A stretch of 64,000 nucleotides of DNA from Erwinia endophytica (GCF_009295515.1 NZ_RQVV01000057.1:62001-126000); one strand, 5' to 3'. Numbered from the stretch's first letter, positions 1-10,205 are shown. Numbers and translations are program-made. Notes: generated by a model not told the origin, from the letters alone.

Positions 1-34
1 ATTAGCACTGGACGGTCGTCGGGCGATAAAAAAA

Positions 35-63
35 TTGACTTGTAAGGGCGTTTGCTTTACTTC
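35..63 (+). promoter_or_regulatory. Candidate thr operon promoter
   Basis: A TTGACT hexamer at 35-40 lies 17 bp before a weak TACTTC hexamer at 58-63, about 40 bp upstream of the thrL start. Position fits the thr operon promoter, but the -10 match is poor, so this is tentative. Confidence 0.3.
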
Positions 64-103
64 TGATACTCGACAGAATTCACAGACAGACGATAAATTT
101 ACC

Positions 104-175
104 ATGCGTACAAACAGCCGGATGACAACCATCATTATTATCACCACCATTACTACAGGTAACGGTGTGGGCTGA
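104..175 (+). CDS. thrL: thr operon leader peptide ThrL
   Basis: A 23-residue ORF opens with ATG at 104 and ends with TGA at 173. Its centre is an almost unbroken run of threonine and isoleucine codons (residues 8-18, TTIIIITTITT). Those are the two amino acids whose charged tRNAs control the thr operon, so ribosome stalling here would block the downstream terminator. The peptide lies 81 bp before thrA and just before a strong terminator hairpin at 193-230. It is too short for routine ORF calling, but codon content and position leave little doubt. The Thr/Ile run is as dense as in the E. coli leader. Confidence 0.93.
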   Translation: MRTNSRMTTIIIITTITTGNGVG

Positions 176-192
176 CGCATTCAGGAAAAACA

Positions 193-230
193 AAAAAAAG
201 CCCGCACCTAAACAGTGCGGGCTTTTTTTT
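193..230 (+). terminator. thr attenuator terminator
   Basis: An 8-bp GC-rich stem (200-207 with 215-222, 7-nt loop) is flanked by an A tract and followed by eight T residues. It sits between thrL and thrA, as expected for the attenuator of the threonine operon. Confidence 0.93.
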
Positions 231-256
231 CGGCGAAAATTCAGGAGAGTTTGAAA

Positions 257-2719
257 ATGCGAGTGCTGAAATTCGGTGGAACTTCAGTAGCCAATGCGGA
301 AAGATTTTTGCGCGTGGCTGACATTTTGGAAAGTAATGCGCAGCAGGGACAAGTTGCTACCGTATTGTCTGCGCCAGCAAAAATTACTAACCATCTGGTG
401 GCGATGATTGAGAAGACCATCAGCGGACAGGATGCACAAGCGAATATTCGCGATGCGGAGGGCATTTTCGCGGCGTTGTTGCAGGGGCTGGCGACGGCGC
501 AACCGGGGTTCAACTATGACAGGTTGAAAGCGGTGGTGGACGAGGAGTTCGTCCAGTTAAAACAGGTTTTGCATGGTATCAGCCTACTGGGCCAGTGTCC
601 GGACCGTGTGAACGCCGCTATTATTTGCCGCGGCGAGAAGCTCTCTATCGCGATTATGGCGGCTCTGCTGCAGGCGCGAGGTCATGGCGTCAGCGTTATC
701 GATCCCGTCGAGAAGCTGCTGGCTGTAGGGCATTATCTGGAATCCACCGTTGATATTCCTGAATCAACCCGGCGAATCGCCGCCAGTAAAATCCCGGCAG
801 AAAACATGATATTGATGGCGGGTTTCACCGCCGGTAATGATAAAGGCGAACTGGTGGTGCTGGGACGTAACGGTTCCGATTATTCTGCCGCTGTGCTGGC
901 GGCTTGCCTGCGCGCCGACTGCTGCGAAATCTGGACTGACGTTGATGGGGTGTATACATGCGATCCGCGCCAGGTGCCAGATGCCAGACTCCTCAAATCG
1001 ATGTCTTATCGGGAGGCAATGGAGCTGTCCTACTTTGGCGCAAAAGTGTTGCATCCCCGTACCATCGCGCCAATTGCCCAGTTCCAGATCCCCTGCCGGA
1101 TTAAAAATACGGCTAATCCGCAGGCGCCGGGTACGTTAATCGGTGGTAATAGTCCGGATGACGATAATCCGGTGAAGGGGATTACCAACCTCAATAATAT
1201 GGTGATGTTCAACGTTTCCGGCCCGGGGATGAAAGGCATGATCGGCATGGCGGCCCGGGTGTTTGCGACCATGTCACGCAGCGGTATTTCCGTGGTATTG
1301 ATAACGCAATCCTCTTCTGAATACAGCATTAGCTTTTGCGTGCCGCAGAGCGACTTGCAGCGGGCGCGTCGCGTGCTGGAAGATGAATTCTATCTGGAAT
1401 TGAAAGATGGTCTGCTGGAGCCATTGGACGTGATGGAAAATCTGGCGGTTATCTCCGTGGTCGGTGATGGCATGCGTACTCAGCGGGGGATTTCGGCTAA
1501 ATTCTTCTCGGCGCTGGCGCGGGCCAATATTAATATCATAGCGATTGCGCAGGGCTCGTCTGAGCGATCCATTTCAGTGGTGGTGAATAACGAAGATGTC
1601 ACTACCGGTGTGCGGGTTGTACACCAGATGCTGTTTGCTACCGATCAAGTGATAGAAGTGTTTGTTATCGGCGTGGGTGGCGTGGGTGCGGCGCTGATCG
1701 AACAGTTGCATCGTCAGCAGGCCTGGTTGAAGAATAAACACATCGACCTGCGAGTCTGCGGCATCGCTAACTCAAAAGCGTTGCTGACCCATGTTCATGG
1801 CATTGTACTGGATAACTGGAAAGAGGCATTACAGCAAGCGAAAGAACCCTTTAATTTGCCGCGTCTGAACCGCCTGGTGAAAGAGTATCATTTGCTTAAT
1901 CCGGTGATTGTTGACTGTACCTCCAGCCAGGCATTAGCCGACCAGTATGCGGATTTCCTCGCGGATGGTTTCCATGTGGTGACGCCGAATAAAAAGGCCA
2001 ACACGTCTTCATATCATTACTATCAGCAAATACGTGCGGCGGCGGCGAAATCACGTCGAAAATTCCTGTACGATACCAATGTGGGCGCGGGCCTGCCGGT
2101 TATCGAAAACTTGCAAAATCTGTTGAATGCCGGTGATGAGTTGCTGCGTTTCTCCGGTATTCTTTCCGGTTCGCTGTCCTTTATTTTTGGTCAGTTGGAT
2201 GAAGGCGTTTCACTGTCAGACGCCACCAAAATGGCGCGTGAAATGGGCTTTACCGAGCCGGACCCGCGTGATGACCTTTCCGGAATGGATGTGGCGCGCA
2301 AACTGCTGATCCTGGCGCGTGAAGCGGGTTATCAGTTGGAACTGAGCGACATTGAGATTGAGGCTATCCTGCCAGAAGAGTTCATCGCCATTAACGACGT
2401 GGAAACCTTTATGGCCCGGTTGCCGGAGCTCGATAATATTTTTGCTTCCCGTGTGGCCAGTGCGGCAAAAGAGGGTAAAGTGCTGCGTTTCGTCGGGGTC
2501 ATTGAAGAAGGTGGGCGCTGTCGGGTAAAAGTTGATGCGGTGGACGGCAATGATCCACTGTATAAAGTGAAAAACGGCGAGAATGCGCTGGCTTTCTATA
2601 GTCGTTATTATCAGCCTATTCCGTTGGTTCTGCGCGGTTACGGTGCGGGTAATGATGTGACTGCCGCAGGTGTGTTCGCCGATCTACTGCGAACCTTGTC
2701 ATGGAAGTTGGGAGTTTAA
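257..2719 (+). CDS. thrA: Bifunctional aspartokinase I / homoserine dehydrogenase I
   Basis: ThrA catalyses the first step of the aspartate pathway (aspartate to aspartyl phosphate) and the reduction of aspartate semialdehyde to homoserine. The start at 257 gives 820 residues, the E. coli length, and follows a GGAGAG ribosome site; an upstream ATG at 215 lies inside the attenuator and is rejected. The kinase N-terminus shows KFGGTS at residues 5-10. Two regulatory ACT repeats occupy the middle (about 310-460), where threonine binds in the family. A Rossmann motif [13 protein letters not shown] near residue 470 opens the dehydrogenase domain, and the C-terminus carries the substrate segments [10 protein letters not shown] and [11 protein letters not shown]. 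It is the first structural gene of thrABC, controlled by attenuation and, by family knowledge, by threonine feedback. Confidence 0.98.
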   Translation: MRVLKFGGTSVANAERFLRVADILESNAQQGQVATVLSAPAKITNHLVAMIEKTISGQDAQANIRDAEGIFAALLQGLATAQPGFNYDRLKAVVDEEFVQLKQVLHGISLLGQCPDRVNAAIICRGEKLSIAIMAALLQARGHGVSVIDPVEKLLAVGHYLESTVDIPESTRRIAASKIPAENMILMAGFTAGNDKGELVVLGRNGSDYSAAVLAACLRADCCEIWTDVDGVYTCDPRQVPDARLLKSMSYREAMELSYFGAKVLHPRTIAPIAQFQIPCRIKNTANPQAPGTLIGGNSPDDDNPVKGITNLNNMVMFNVSGPGMKGMIGMAARVFATMSRSGISVVLITQSSSEYSISFCVPQSDLQRARRVLEDEFYLELKDGLLEPLDVMENLAVISVVGDGMRTQRGISAKFFSALARANINIIAIAQGSSERSISVVVNNEDVTTGVRVVHQMLFATDQVIEVFVIGVGGVGAALIEQLHRQQAWLKNKHIDLRVCGIANSKALLTHVHGIVLDNWKEALQQAKEPFNLPRLNRLVKEYHLLNPVIVDCTSSQALADQYADFLADGFHVVTPNKKANTSSYHYYQQIRAAAAKSRRKFLYDTNVGAGLPVIENLQNLLNAGDELLRFSGILSGSLSFIFGQLDEGVSLSDATKMAREMGFTEPDPRDDLSGMDVARKLLILAREAGYQLELSDIEIEAILPEEFIAINDVETFMARLPELDNIFASRVASAAKEGKVLRFVGVIEEGGRCRVKVDAVDGNDPLYKVKNGENALAFYSRYYQPIPLVLRGYGAGNDVTAAGVFADLLRTLSWKLGV

Positions 2720-2721
2720 CA

Positions 2722-3651
2722 ATGGTCAAGATTTATGCCCCTGCCTCAATCGGCAATGTGAGCGTGGGCTTTGATGTGCTGGGCGCGGCCGTTTCCCCGG
2801 TGGATGGTTCGTTGCTGGGGGATTGTGTGACGGTGGAAGCGGCCAGTGAGTTCAGCTTACGCAACGAGGGGCGCTTTGTCAGCAAGCTGCCGACGAACCC
2901 GCAGGCAAATATTGTCTGGCAGTGCTGGGACCGTTTCTGTAACGCTATTGGCAAACGGGTTCCGGTGGCGATGACGCTGGAAAAAAACATGCCAATTGGT
3001 TCCGGTCTGGGTTCCAGCGCCTGTTCAGTGGTGGCGGGTTTAATGGCGATGAACGAACACTGTGGTAAGCCGCTGAATGAGACTGAACTGCTGGTACTGA
3101 TGGGCGAACTGGAAGGGCGGATTTCCGGCAGTGTGCATTATGATAACGTCGCGCCTTGCTTCCTTGGCGGTATGCAACTGATGCTGGAAGAAAATGGCAT
3201 TATCAGCCAGCAAGTGCCGGATTTTGAGCACTGGTTATGGGTGATGGCTTACCCAGGCATCAAGGTTTCCACAGCGGAAGCTCGGGCTATTCTGCCAGCG
3301 GAATACCGCAAAGAAGACATTATTAAACATGGTCGCTATCTGGGCGGATTTATTCATGCCTGCCATACACAGCAGCCTGAACTGGCGGTGAAGCTGATGC
3401 GGGATGTGATCGCCGAGCCATACCGCACTAAACTTTTACCGGGGTTTGCTGAAGCCCGTCAGGCGCTTAATCATATCGGCGCTCTGGCCTGCGGCATTTC
3501 TGGCTCCGGTCCAACGTTGTTTGCCGTCAGCGATCAAGCGGATACGGCTCAGCACATGGCAGACTGGCTTCGTCAGCACTATCTACAAAATGATGAAGGC
3601 TTCGTTCATATTTGCCGCATTGACACGGCAGGCGCACGTAAACTGGGATAA
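2722..3651 (+). CDS. thrB: Homoserine kinase
   Basis: ThrB phosphorylates homoserine to O-phosphohomoserine in the cytoplasm. The start at 2722 is 2 bp after the thrA stop and gives 309 residues (E. coli 310); an earlier in-frame ATG at 2701 lies inside thrA and would add seven residues. The GHMP-kinase ATP loop [12 protein letters not shown] is visible at about residues 91-102, and the family's C-terminal [11 protein letters not shown] motif is near the end. Tight spacing on both sides implies translational coupling within thrABC. Confidence 0.97.
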   Translation: MVKIYAPASIGNVSVGFDVLGAAVSPVDGSLLGDCVTVEAASEFSLRNEGRFVSKLPTNPQANIVWQCWDRFCNAIGKRVPVAMTLEKNMPIGSGLGSSACSVVAGLMAMNEHCGKPLNETELLVLMGELEGRISGSVHYDNVAPCFLGGMQLMLEENGIISQQVPDFEHWLWVMAYPGIKVSTAEARAILPAEYRKEDIIKHGRYLGGFIHACHTQQPELAVKLMRDVIAEPYRTKLLPGFAEARQALNHIGALACGISGSGPTLFAVSDQADTAQHMADWLRQHYLQNDEGFVHICRIDTAGARKLG

Positions 3652-3654
3652 CGC

Positions 3655-4941
3655 ATGAAACTGTATAATCTAAAGGATCATAACGAGCAGGTGAGCTTCT
3701 CGCAGGCGGTGAAACAGGGATTGGGCAAACAGCAGGGGCTGTTTTTCCCACTTGAGTTGCCTGAGTTTGAGCTGACCGATATTGACGAGATGCTCGACAT
3801 GGATTTCGTCAGCCGGAGTAGCAAAATTCTCTCGGCTTTTATCGGTGACGAAATTGCGCCGCATCAATTGCATGAGCGCCTGAAAAGTGCGTTTACTTTC
3901 CCCGCCCCGGTGACCAAAGTCACCGATGATATCTCTTCGCTGGAACTGTTCCATGGCCCGACGCTGGCTTTTAAAGATTTCGGTGGCCGCTTTATGGCCC
4001 AGATGCTGTCCTGGGCTAGCGAAGCCGATGAGAAGATAACCATTCTGACCGCGACCTCTGGCGATACCGGGGCCGCTGTCGCCCATGCTTTCTACGGGAT
4101 GGATAACGTGCGCGTGGTTATCCTCTATCCGCAAGGCAAAATCAGCCCGTTGCAGGAAAAATTGTTCTGTACGCTGGGCGGCAATATCCAGACCATCGCG
4201 ATTGATGGCGATTTTGACGCCTGTCAGGCGCTGGTCAAACAAGCCTTTGATGATCAGTTGTTGAAAAAAGCTATTGGCCTCAACTCCGCCAACTCAATCA
4301 ATATCAGTCGTTTGCTGGCGCAGATTTGCTATTACTTCGAAGCCGTGGCCCAGCTACCACAGGAAAAACGTAACCAACTGGTGATTTCCGTCCCGAGTGG
4401 TAATTTTGGCGATCTGACGGCAGGTTTGCTGGCGAAATCCCTGGGATTGCCAGTGAAGCGTTTTATCGCCGCCACCAACACTAACGATACCGTTCCCCGG
4501 TTCCTGGCTGAGGGTGAGTGGCGACCCAATGCCACGGTTGCCACGTTGTCGAATGCGATGGATGTCAGCCAGCCGAACAACTGGCCGCGCGTGGAGGAAA
4601 TTTTCCGTCGTAAAACCTGGCGGTTGACTGATTTGGGCTACGGTGCGGTAGATGATGAAACCACCAAAACCACCCTTCGTGAACTGGCCTCGCTGGGGTA
4701 TATCTCTGAGCCTCATGCGGCTATCGCTTATCGTCTGTTACGCGATCAACTGCAGGAAGGGGAGTTTGGTCTGTTCCTGGGAACGGCTCATCCGGCGAAA
4801 TTTAAGGAGAGCGTGGAAGCGATCCTCGGTCAGACATTGTCCCTGCCAGAAGCATTAGCTGAACGCGCTAATCTGCCGCTATTGTCACATCAGATGGCGG
4901 CGAATTTTGCTGAACTGCGTGCGTTCTTGCTGCACAAATAA
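3655..4941 (+). CDS. thrC: Threonine synthase
   Basis: ThrC converts O-phosphohomoserine to threonine with pyridoxal phosphate and ends the pathway begun by thrA and thrB. It has 428 residues, identical in length to E. coli ThrC. The PLP lysine is K107 in the segment TLAFKDFGGRF, and the phosphate-binding glycine-rich segment TSGDTGAAVAHAF follows. It starts 3 bp after thrB and is followed at once by a terminator, so it closes the operon. Confidence 0.98.
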   Translation: MKLYNLKDHNEQVSFSQAVKQGLGKQQGLFFPLELPEFELTDIDEMLDMDFVSRSSKILSAFIGDEIAPHQLHERLKSAFTFPAPVTKVTDDISSLELFHGPTLAFKDFGGRFMAQMLSWASEADEKITILTATSGDTGAAVAHAFYGMDNVRVVILYPQGKISPLQEKLFCTLGGNIQTIAIDGDFDACQALVKQAFDDQLLKKAIGLNSANSINISRLLAQICYYFEAVAQLPQEKRNQLVISVPSGNFGDLTAGLLAKSLGLPVKRFIAATNTNDTVPRFLAEGEWRPNATVATLSNAMDVSQPNNWPRVEEIFRRKTWRLTDLGYGAVDDETTKTTLRELASLGYISEPHAAIAYRLLRDQLQEGEFGLFLGTAHPAKFKESVEAILGQTLSLPEALAERANLPLLSHQMAANFAELRAFLLHK

Positions 4942-4948
4942 GCCCGCC

Positions 4949-4976
4949 GGCCCTGACTATCTGGTCAGGGCCTTTT
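4949..4976 (+). terminator. thrABC terminator
   Basis: A perfect 9-bp stem (4949-4957 with 4964-4972) with a 6-nt loop is followed by four T residues, 7 bp after the thrC stop. Confidence 0.85.
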
Positions 4977-5141
4977 CAGCACGGTATTTCTTGAATCATT
5001 TCAGCCTCAGGATAAAAAGCGTGAACAGATCTGACCCCGAAGAAGCGAGGTCAGCAGGCTGAATCACGCAGTATGCGCAGGTGCGCTGTCCCGCCGGACC
5101 GTAGCCAGCAGCACCGGTGCTCTGTCGCATGAGGGGGAGCA

Positions 5142-5918
5142 TCAGGCCATTTCTGGGCGTTTGAACACCAGCTCATGGTCGCTGCTTTCGTCCGCAGCAA
5201 AACAATAGCCATCCACATCGAATTGCTGCAGCTGCGCTGGTTTCGTCAGACGGTGGGTAATAATGTAACGACTCATCAGGCCGCGCGCCTTTTTGGCATA
5301 GAAACTGATTACCTTGAATTTGCCGTTTTTCTCATCCAGGAACACCGGCTTGATGATGCGACCCTGCAGTTTTTTCGGCTGCACGGCTTTGAAATATTCG
5401 TCGGAAGCCAGGTTTATCAGTATATCGTCCCCCTGCTCGGCGAGCGCCGCATTCAGCGCATCAGTCAGGCGTTCTCCCCAGAAGCTGTAGAGATCTTTCC
5501 CGGCTGGATTTTCCAGTTTGACGCCCATTTCCAGACGGTACGGCTGCATCAGATCCAACGGGCGTAGCAGGCCATACAGGCCAGATAACATGCGCAGATG
5601 CTGCTGAGCGAAATCGAAATCTTTTTCGTTGAAGGTTTCAGCCTGCAGGCCGGTGTAAACGTCCCCTTTAAACGCCAGGATAGCCTGACGAGCGTTGTCC
5701 GGCGTAAAGGGCGTTTGCCAGTTTTGGAAACGTCCCGCGTTTAAATCAGCCAGCTTGTCGCTGATGCTCATCAGTGAGCCAATCTGCCGGGGCGTGAGTT
5801 TTCGCGCCACCGCAATCAGTTTGTGGGCATCATCCAGCAGCGCCGGTTGGGTGAAACGGTCGGTGGCCAGCGGACTGGTAAAATCCAGCGTTTTAGCCGG
5901 GGAGATAACCATCAACAT
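5142..5918 (-). CDS. yaaA: Peroxide stress protein YaaA (UPF0246)
   Basis: YaaA belongs to the DUF328/UPF0246 family. In E. coli it is induced by hydrogen peroxide and lowers free intracellular iron, limiting Fenton damage. The protein has 258 residues, exactly the E. coli length, and shows the family start ISPAKTLDF and the conserved segments [14 protein letters not shown]-like [10 protein letters not shown], and [10 protein letters not shown]. The start follows AAGGA. It is transcribed away from talB, so the 254-bp gap 5919-6172 holds two divergent promoters. The E. coli neighbours yaaX and yaaJ are absent. Confidence 0.95.
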   Translation of the reverse strand: MLMVISPAKTLDFTSPLATDRFTQPALLDDAHKLIAVARKLTPRQIGSLMSISDKLADLNAGRFQNWQTPFTPDNARQAILAFKGDVYTGLQAETFNEKDFDFAQQHLRMLSGLYGLLRPLDLMQPYRLEMGVKLENPAGKDLYSFWGERLTDALNAALAEQGDDILINLASDEYFKAVQPKKLQGRIIKPVFLDEKNGKFKVISFYAKKARGLMSRYIITHRLTKPAQLQQFDVDGYCFAADESSDHELVFKRPEMA

Positions 5919-6089
5919 GACAGGATCCTTATAACAACGCCCGATAAGGCAACAATGAGCAAGGCGCTACTGTAACAAAAAAGGGCGATGAAAAGATAAA
6001 TCGCTGCCATTGCCGCCACTTATTTCCGGCGACGGATGAGGTGCCTGTCAGGCTAATTTAGCACTCAGTGGCCTCATGGCAACCTTACC

Positions 6090-6117
6090 TTGCATGGCAG
6101 GTGGCGCGTGATATCAT
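6090..6117 (+). promoter_or_regulatory. talB promoter
   Basis: TTGCAT at 6090-6095 and TATCAT at 6112-6117 are 16 bp apart, with a TG one base upstream of the -10 (extended -10). The predicted start near 6124 leaves a leader of about 50 nt before talB. Confidence 0.65.
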
Positions 6118-6172
6118 CCATTACAGAGATATTCAAGACCCCGATAACGCTACTTTGATGAGAATGACAACT

Positions 6173-7126
6173 ATGACGGACAAACTGACTTCCCTGCGTC
6201 AACTCACTACCGTGGTTGCTGACACCGGCGACATTGCCGCGATGAAGCTGTACCAGCCACAAGATGCCACCACCAACCCTTCCCTGATCCTGAGCGCCGC
6301 ACAGCTTCCTGAATACCGTAAGTTGATTGACGAGGCGGTAGCCTGGGCTCGCCAGCAGAGCAGCAAGAAGGAAGAGCAGATTCAGTATGCTGCGGATAAG
6401 CTGGCCGTGAACATCGGGCTGGAAATCCTCAAGCTGGTGCCTGGTCGCATTTCTACCGAAGTGGATGCCCGTCTGTCATATGATACTGAAGGCAGTATTA
6501 ATAAAGCGCGTTCTCTGATCAAATTGTATAACGACGCCGGTATCAGTAACGATCGTATCCTGATCAAACTGGCCTCAACCTGGCAGGGGATCCGCGCGGC
6601 GGAGCAACTGGAAAAAGAAGGTATCAACTGTAACCTGACGCTGTTGTTCTCCTTTGCTCAGGCGCGGGCGTGTGCAGAAGCCGGCGTGTATCTGATTTCT
6701 CCGTTCGTCGGCCGTATCCTGGACTGGTACAAAGCCAATACCGACAAGAAAGAGTATGCCGCGCATGAAGATCCCGGCGTGGTTTCGGTGTCTGAAATCT
6801 ACAAATATTATAAGCAGCATGGTTACGAGACCGTGGTGATGGGTGCCAGCTTCCGTAACATTGGCGAAATCATCGAGCTGGCGGGGTGTGACCGTCTGAC
6901 TATCTCCCCAGGCTTACTGAAAGAACTGGCCGAGAGCGAAGGTACGCTGGAGCGTAAACTGTTCTGGAGCGGAGACGTGAAAGCGCGTCCGGCGAAAATG
7001 ACCGAATCTGAATTCCTGTGGCAGCACAATCAGGATCCAATGGCAGTGGACAAACTGGCGCAGGGCATCCGTAACTTTGCCATCGACCAGGGCAAACTGG
7101 ACAAGATGATCGCTGACTTGCTGTAA
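6173..7126 (+). CDS. talB: Transaldolase B
   Basis: TalB moves a three-carbon unit from sedoheptulose 7-phosphate to glyceraldehyde 3-phosphate in the non-oxidative pentose phosphate pathway. The start at 6173 ([10 protein letters not shown]) gives 317 residues, as in E. coli; an upstream in-frame ATG at 6068 lies in the promoter region and is rejected. The Schiff-base lysine is K132 in [11 protein letters not shown], and the family signature DATTNPSLI is at about residues 31-39. The gene has its own promoter and terminator, so it is probably monocistronic. Confidence 0.97.
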   Translation: MTDKLTSLRQLTTVVADTGDIAAMKLYQPQDATTNPSLILSAAQLPEYRKLIDEAVAWARQQSSKKEEQIQYAADKLAVNIGLEILKLVPGRISTEVDARLSYDTEGSINKARSLIKLYNDAGISNDRILIKLASTWQGIRAAEQLEKEGINCNLTLLFSFAQARACAEAGVYLISPFVGRILDWYKANTDKKEYAAHEDPGVVSVSEIYKYYKQHGYETVVMGASFRNIGEIIELAGCDRLTISPGLLKELAESEGTLERKLFWSGDVKARPAKMTESEFLWQHNQDPMAVDKLAQGIRNFAIDQGKLDKMIADLL

Positions 7127-7137
7127 GTAAAGTATGT

Positions 7138-7167
7138 CGTGGCTGGGGATTCCCGGCCACGCTTTTC
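7138..7167 (+). terminator. talB terminator
   Basis: An interrupted hairpin pairs CGTGGC (7138-7143) with GCCACG (7156-7161), with an inner GGG/CCC extension, followed by CTTTTCCC. It lies 11 bp after the talB stop. Confidence 0.6.
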
Positions 7168-7271
7168 CCTCGCTGTACATCCTGCGTTGCAATGTTTATG
7201 CTTTCTCTTCAATTCCCCTTATAATCCCGCGTCCGCGTACCTCAGATGGTCGCAATCACGGTGACGACACG

Positions 7272-7859
7272 ATGAATACATTACGCATAGGATTAATTTC
7301 TGTTTCCGATCGCGCCGCCAATGGCATTTACCAGGACCAGGGGTTGCCTGCGCTGGAAGCATGGCTGGCCCAGGCTCTGACTACCCCGTTCACCCTGGAA
7401 AAGCGCCTGGTGCCGGATGAGCAATCAATCATTGAGCAGACGATCTGTGAGCTGGTGGATGAGTTGTTCTGCCATCTGATACTGACCACGGGCGGTACAG
7501 GTCCGGCACGGCGTGATGTCACACCCGACGCCACACTGGCGATCGCCGATCGGGAGATGCCGGGTTTTGGTGAGCAAATGCGCCAGATAAGTTTACACTT
7601 TGTGCCGACCGCGCTCCTTTCACGTCAGGTGGGGGTCATCCGTAAACAGTCGTTGATCATCAATTTGCCGGGCCAGCCGAAATCGATCAAAGAAACTCTG
7701 GAAGGGTTGAAGGACGCGGAAGGACGGGTACACGTTCACGGTATTTTTGCTAGCGTACCGTATTGTATCCAACTGCTGGAGGGGCCCTATGTGGAGACCA
7801 ATGCGGCGGTGGTAGCAGCATTTCGTCCTAAAAGCGCCCGACGCGAGACAAACAGCTAA
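7272..7859 (+). CDS. mog: Molybdopterin adenylyltransferase
   Basis: Mog adenylates molybdopterin before molybdate insertion in cofactor synthesis. The start at 7272 (MNTLRIGLIS) gives 195 residues, matching E. coli Mog; the longer reading from 7134 runs through the talB terminator. The MoaB/Mog signature is clear: TTGGTGPARRDVTPDAT, and later NLPGQPKSIKETLEG. It stands alone between the talB terminator and the extra transporter, with no other moa gene nearby. Confidence 0.96.
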   Translation: MNTLRIGLISVSDRAANGIYQDQGLPALEAWLAQALTTPFTLEKRLVPDEQSIIEQTICELVDELFCHLILTTGGTGPARRDVTPDATLAIADREMPGFGEQMRQISLHFVPTALLSRQVGVIRKQSLIINLPGQPKSIKETLEGLKDAEGRVHVHGIFASVPYCIQLLEGPYVETNAAVVAAFRPKSARRETNS

Positions 7860-7984
7860 AAATTATCTGATTCAGGCATAAAATTCAGCACCTCTGGTGT
7901 GGCGAAAAATGAACGCTATAGTACGTTCAGCTTTACAGTTTCTGATGAGACTTTTTTTCCACTTCGGGATGCGCCTGAATCAAT

Positions 7985-9292
7985 ATGAAAGCCGACAATA
8001 TGCGCCGGTTGAACTGGCAGGATTACCAAACCCTCTCTCTGGCGGCGCTGGGTGGCGCGCTGGAGTTCTACGACTTCATCATTTTTGTATTTTTCGCCGC
8101 GGTGATTGGCAATCTCTTTTTCCCTGCGGATATTCCCGACTGGCTCCGTCAGGTGCAGACTTTTTCGATTTTCGCCGCCGGTTATTTAGCCCGTCCCCTG
8201 GGGGGAATAATTATGGCGCATTTTGGCGACAGTAAAGGGCGTAAGAAGATGTTCAGCCTCAGTATCCTGCTGATGGCGTTGCCAACACTGGCGATGGGCT
8301 TGCTGCCCACTTATGACACGCTCGGTATTACGGCGCCGGTTCTGCTGCTGTTGCTGCGTGTGCTACAGGGGGCTGCGGTAGGCGGTGAAGTCCCCGGCGC
8401 CTGGGTATTTGTTGCCGAACACGTGCCGGAGAAGCGCATCGGTTTTGCCTGTGGCATGCTGACCGCGGGGTTGACGATCGGGATCCTGTTGGGGTCGGTG
8501 GTCGCCACCCTGATTAATAAAGGTTTTAGTCCGCATGGTATTGTTGCAGGCGGCTGGCGTATACCTTTCCTGCTGGGCGGCGTGTTTGGACTGATCACGA
8601 TGTATCTGCGCCGTTGGCTCAAGGAAACCCCGATTTTTATTGAGCTTGAGGCGCGTAAGGCCCTGGCGAGAGAACTGCCGCTGAAAGCAGTGATAGTGAA
8701 TCACAAGAAAGAAGTCGTGGTGTGTATGTTGTTGACCTGGCTGCTTTCGGCGGGGATTGTGGTGGTTATTCTGATGACGCCAGCCTGGCTACAAAAAGTG
8801 TACGGTATCGCCACGGCTCAGGCACTGCAGGCTAACAGCCTCGCGACTATCGCCCTGATCGCCGGTTGTCTCAGTGCGGGACTGTCTGCTGATCGCTTTG
8901 GCGCCAGCAAGACATTTGTTTTTGGTAGCGTGCTGTTGGCGGTCTGTAGCTGGGTGTTTTACCGGACGGTAGGTGAGCATCCGCACTGGCTTTTCGCCAG
9001 TTATGCTCTGGTGGGGTACAGCGTGGGAGTGGTGGGTGCGGTACCTTATGTGATGGTGCGGGCGTTCCCGGCAGCAGTGCGGTTTAGCGGTATTTCCTTC
9101 TCTTACAATGTCGCCTATGCCATTTTTGGTGGTTTGACCCCTATTTTCGTCACGCTAATCATGGCCGTGACGCCACTGGCGCCCGCTTATTATATACTGG
9201 CGTTGTCCGTTATCGGGGTACTGCTGGGGAGCTGGCTACGGCGTGATTTTGCTTATCGTGACCGGGGTGAGCGAGTCGACAGTTACAGTTAA
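7985..9292 (+). CDS. MFS transporter, metabolite:H+ symporter (MHS) type
   Basis: This 435-residue protein has about twelve hydrophobic segments and the MFS loop 2-3 signature GGIIMAHFGDSKGRKK near residues 74-89. The N-terminal ALGGALEFYDFIIF segment and the RVLQGAAVGGEVPGAWVF segment resemble the metabolite:proton symporter branch (ShiA, ProP, YhjE and relatives). The substrate cannot be told from sequence; an organic acid, betaine or shikimate-like compound is usual for the branch. The start at 7985 has only a weak ribosome site; an alternative ATG is at 8000. The gene is not present between mog and satP in E. coli, so it is an accessory gene. It is followed by a strong hairpin at 9320-9354 and convergent satP. 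Confidence 0.85.
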   Translation: MKADNMRRLNWQDYQTLSLAALGGALEFYDFIIFVFFAAVIGNLFFPADIPDWLRQVQTFSIFAAGYLARPLGGIIMAHFGDSKGRKKMFSLSILLMALPTLAMGLLPTYDTLGITAPVLLLLLRVLQGAAVGGEVPGAWVFVAEHVPEKRIGFACGMLTAGLTIGILLGSVVATLINKGFSPHGIVAGGWRIPFLLGGVFGLITMYLRRWLKETPIFIELEARKALARELPLKAVIVNHKKEVVVCMLLTWLLSAGIVVVILMTPAWLQKVYGIATAQALQANSLATIALIAGCLSAGLSADRFGASKTFVFGSVLLAVCSWVFYRTVGEHPHWLFASYALVGYSVGVVGAVPYVMVRAFPAAVRFSGISFSYNVAYAIFGGLTPIFVTLIMAVTPLAPAYYILALSVIGVLLGSWLRRDFAYRDRGERVDSYS

Positions 9293-9319
9293 AATAAATT
9301 TGCGTGGACTGATTCAGCA

Positions 9320-9354
9320 CCGGGTCATGGCCCGCAGAACGAGCCATGACCCGG
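9320..9354. terminator. Hairpin between convergent MFS gene and satP
   Basis: A perfect 12-bp inverted repeat (9320-9331 with 9343-9354, 11-nt loop) lies between two converging genes. There is no clear T run on either side, so it may be an RNA 3' end stabiliser rather than a true intrinsic terminator. Confidence 0.5.
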
Positions 9355-9404
9355 GCAACAGAGCGCTTTATGCGCGACAGTTTCTGAAACTGCGCTGCCG
9401 GGTT

Positions 9405-10007
9405 CTATACCTGACGCATTTCTTCGCTTAGCGGCGTGGCGTGAACCAATTCGCCGATCGGCAGCAACTGACGACCTCGTTGCTCATTGATCACGTCGGC
9501 CATCGCCAGATAAATCGCGCTGGCACCGCAGAGAATGCCCTCATAACCGGCGAAAATGATCACACGATGATTACCGCTGATGTTGCCATAAGCCAGCAGG
9601 GCGAACAGGACAGTCAGGCTGGCAAAAACGAACTGCAACGCGCGATTACTGCTCAGGGTGCCAAAAAACATAAACAGGGTGAATACGCCCCACAGCGCCA
9701 GATACATCCCCAACATAGTGGCATCGGCCGGTTCAGCCAGATTCATTCTCGGCAGCACAAAAATACCGACCAGACTTAACCAAAAACAGCCGTAAGAGGT
9801 AAACGCGGTCAGACCAAAGGTATTGCCTTTTTTATATTCCAGCAGGCCCGCGAGGATCTGCGCCAGCCCGCCAAAGAAAATGCCCATACTGATAATGGCC
9901 GAGTTCATCGGGAAAAAACCGGCGTTGTGCAGGTTCAGTAAAATGGTTGTGGTTCCAAAGCCCATCAGCCCTAAAGGGCCAGGGTTCGCCAGTTTGTTAA
10001 TGTGCAT
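9405..10007 (-). CDS. satP: Acetate/succinate:H+ symporter SatP (YaaH)
   Basis: SatP is an inner-membrane acetate and succinate uptake carrier of the AceTr (GPR1/FUN34/YaaH) family. The 200-residue protein has six hydrophobic helices. Family segments include NPGPLGLMGFG at residues 7-17, GLLEYKKGNTFGLTAFTSYG, and the later GVFTLFMFFGTL. The family motif is usually NPAPLGL, so a glycine replaces alanine here. The C-terminus is about 12 residues longer than in E. coli (188). The start follows GAGGG. It is divergent from dnaK. Confidence 0.95.
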   Translation of the reverse strand: MHINKLANPGPLGLMGFGTTTILLNLHNAGFFPMNSAIISMGIFFGGLAQILAGLLEYKKGNTFGLTAFTSYGCFWLSLVGIFVLPRMNLAEPADATMLGMYLALWGVFTLFMFFGTLSSNRALQFVFASLTVLFALLAYGNISGNHRVIIFAGYEGILCGASAIYLAMADVINEQRGRQLLPIGELVHATPLSEEMRQV

Positions 10008-10169
10008 ATTCCCTCAATTTTCAAAGAACAAATGGAATAATATCGTCACGTCCCCGCTGGTTTGCATAAGGCAAAATCGGCCAGCTTTGTCTGTGTACGC
10101 GGCATGATAATGAGCCGCCGGGAGGGAAACATTGATCTGAAGAATGATAAATTTGAAATTTTTTTTACC
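10008..10169. other. satP-dnaK divergent spacer
   Basis: This part of the 318-bp divergent spacer contains the satP leader and A/T-rich sequence. No ORF or RNA gene is supported; the dnaK heat-shock promoter follows at 10172. Confidence 0.5.
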
Positions 10170-10171
10170 TT

Positions 10172-10205
10172 CCCCCTTGATGCCTGAAGGGATGGCCCCA
10201 TCTTA
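10172..10205 (+). promoter_or_regulatory. Sigma-32 (heat-shock) promoter of dnaKJ
   Basis: CCCCCTTGA at 10172-10180 and CCCCATCTTA at 10196-10205 match the RpoH consensus (CTTGAA and CCCCATNTA) with suitable spacing. It closely resembles E. coli dnaK P1, about 120 bp before the start codon. Confidence 0.85.
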
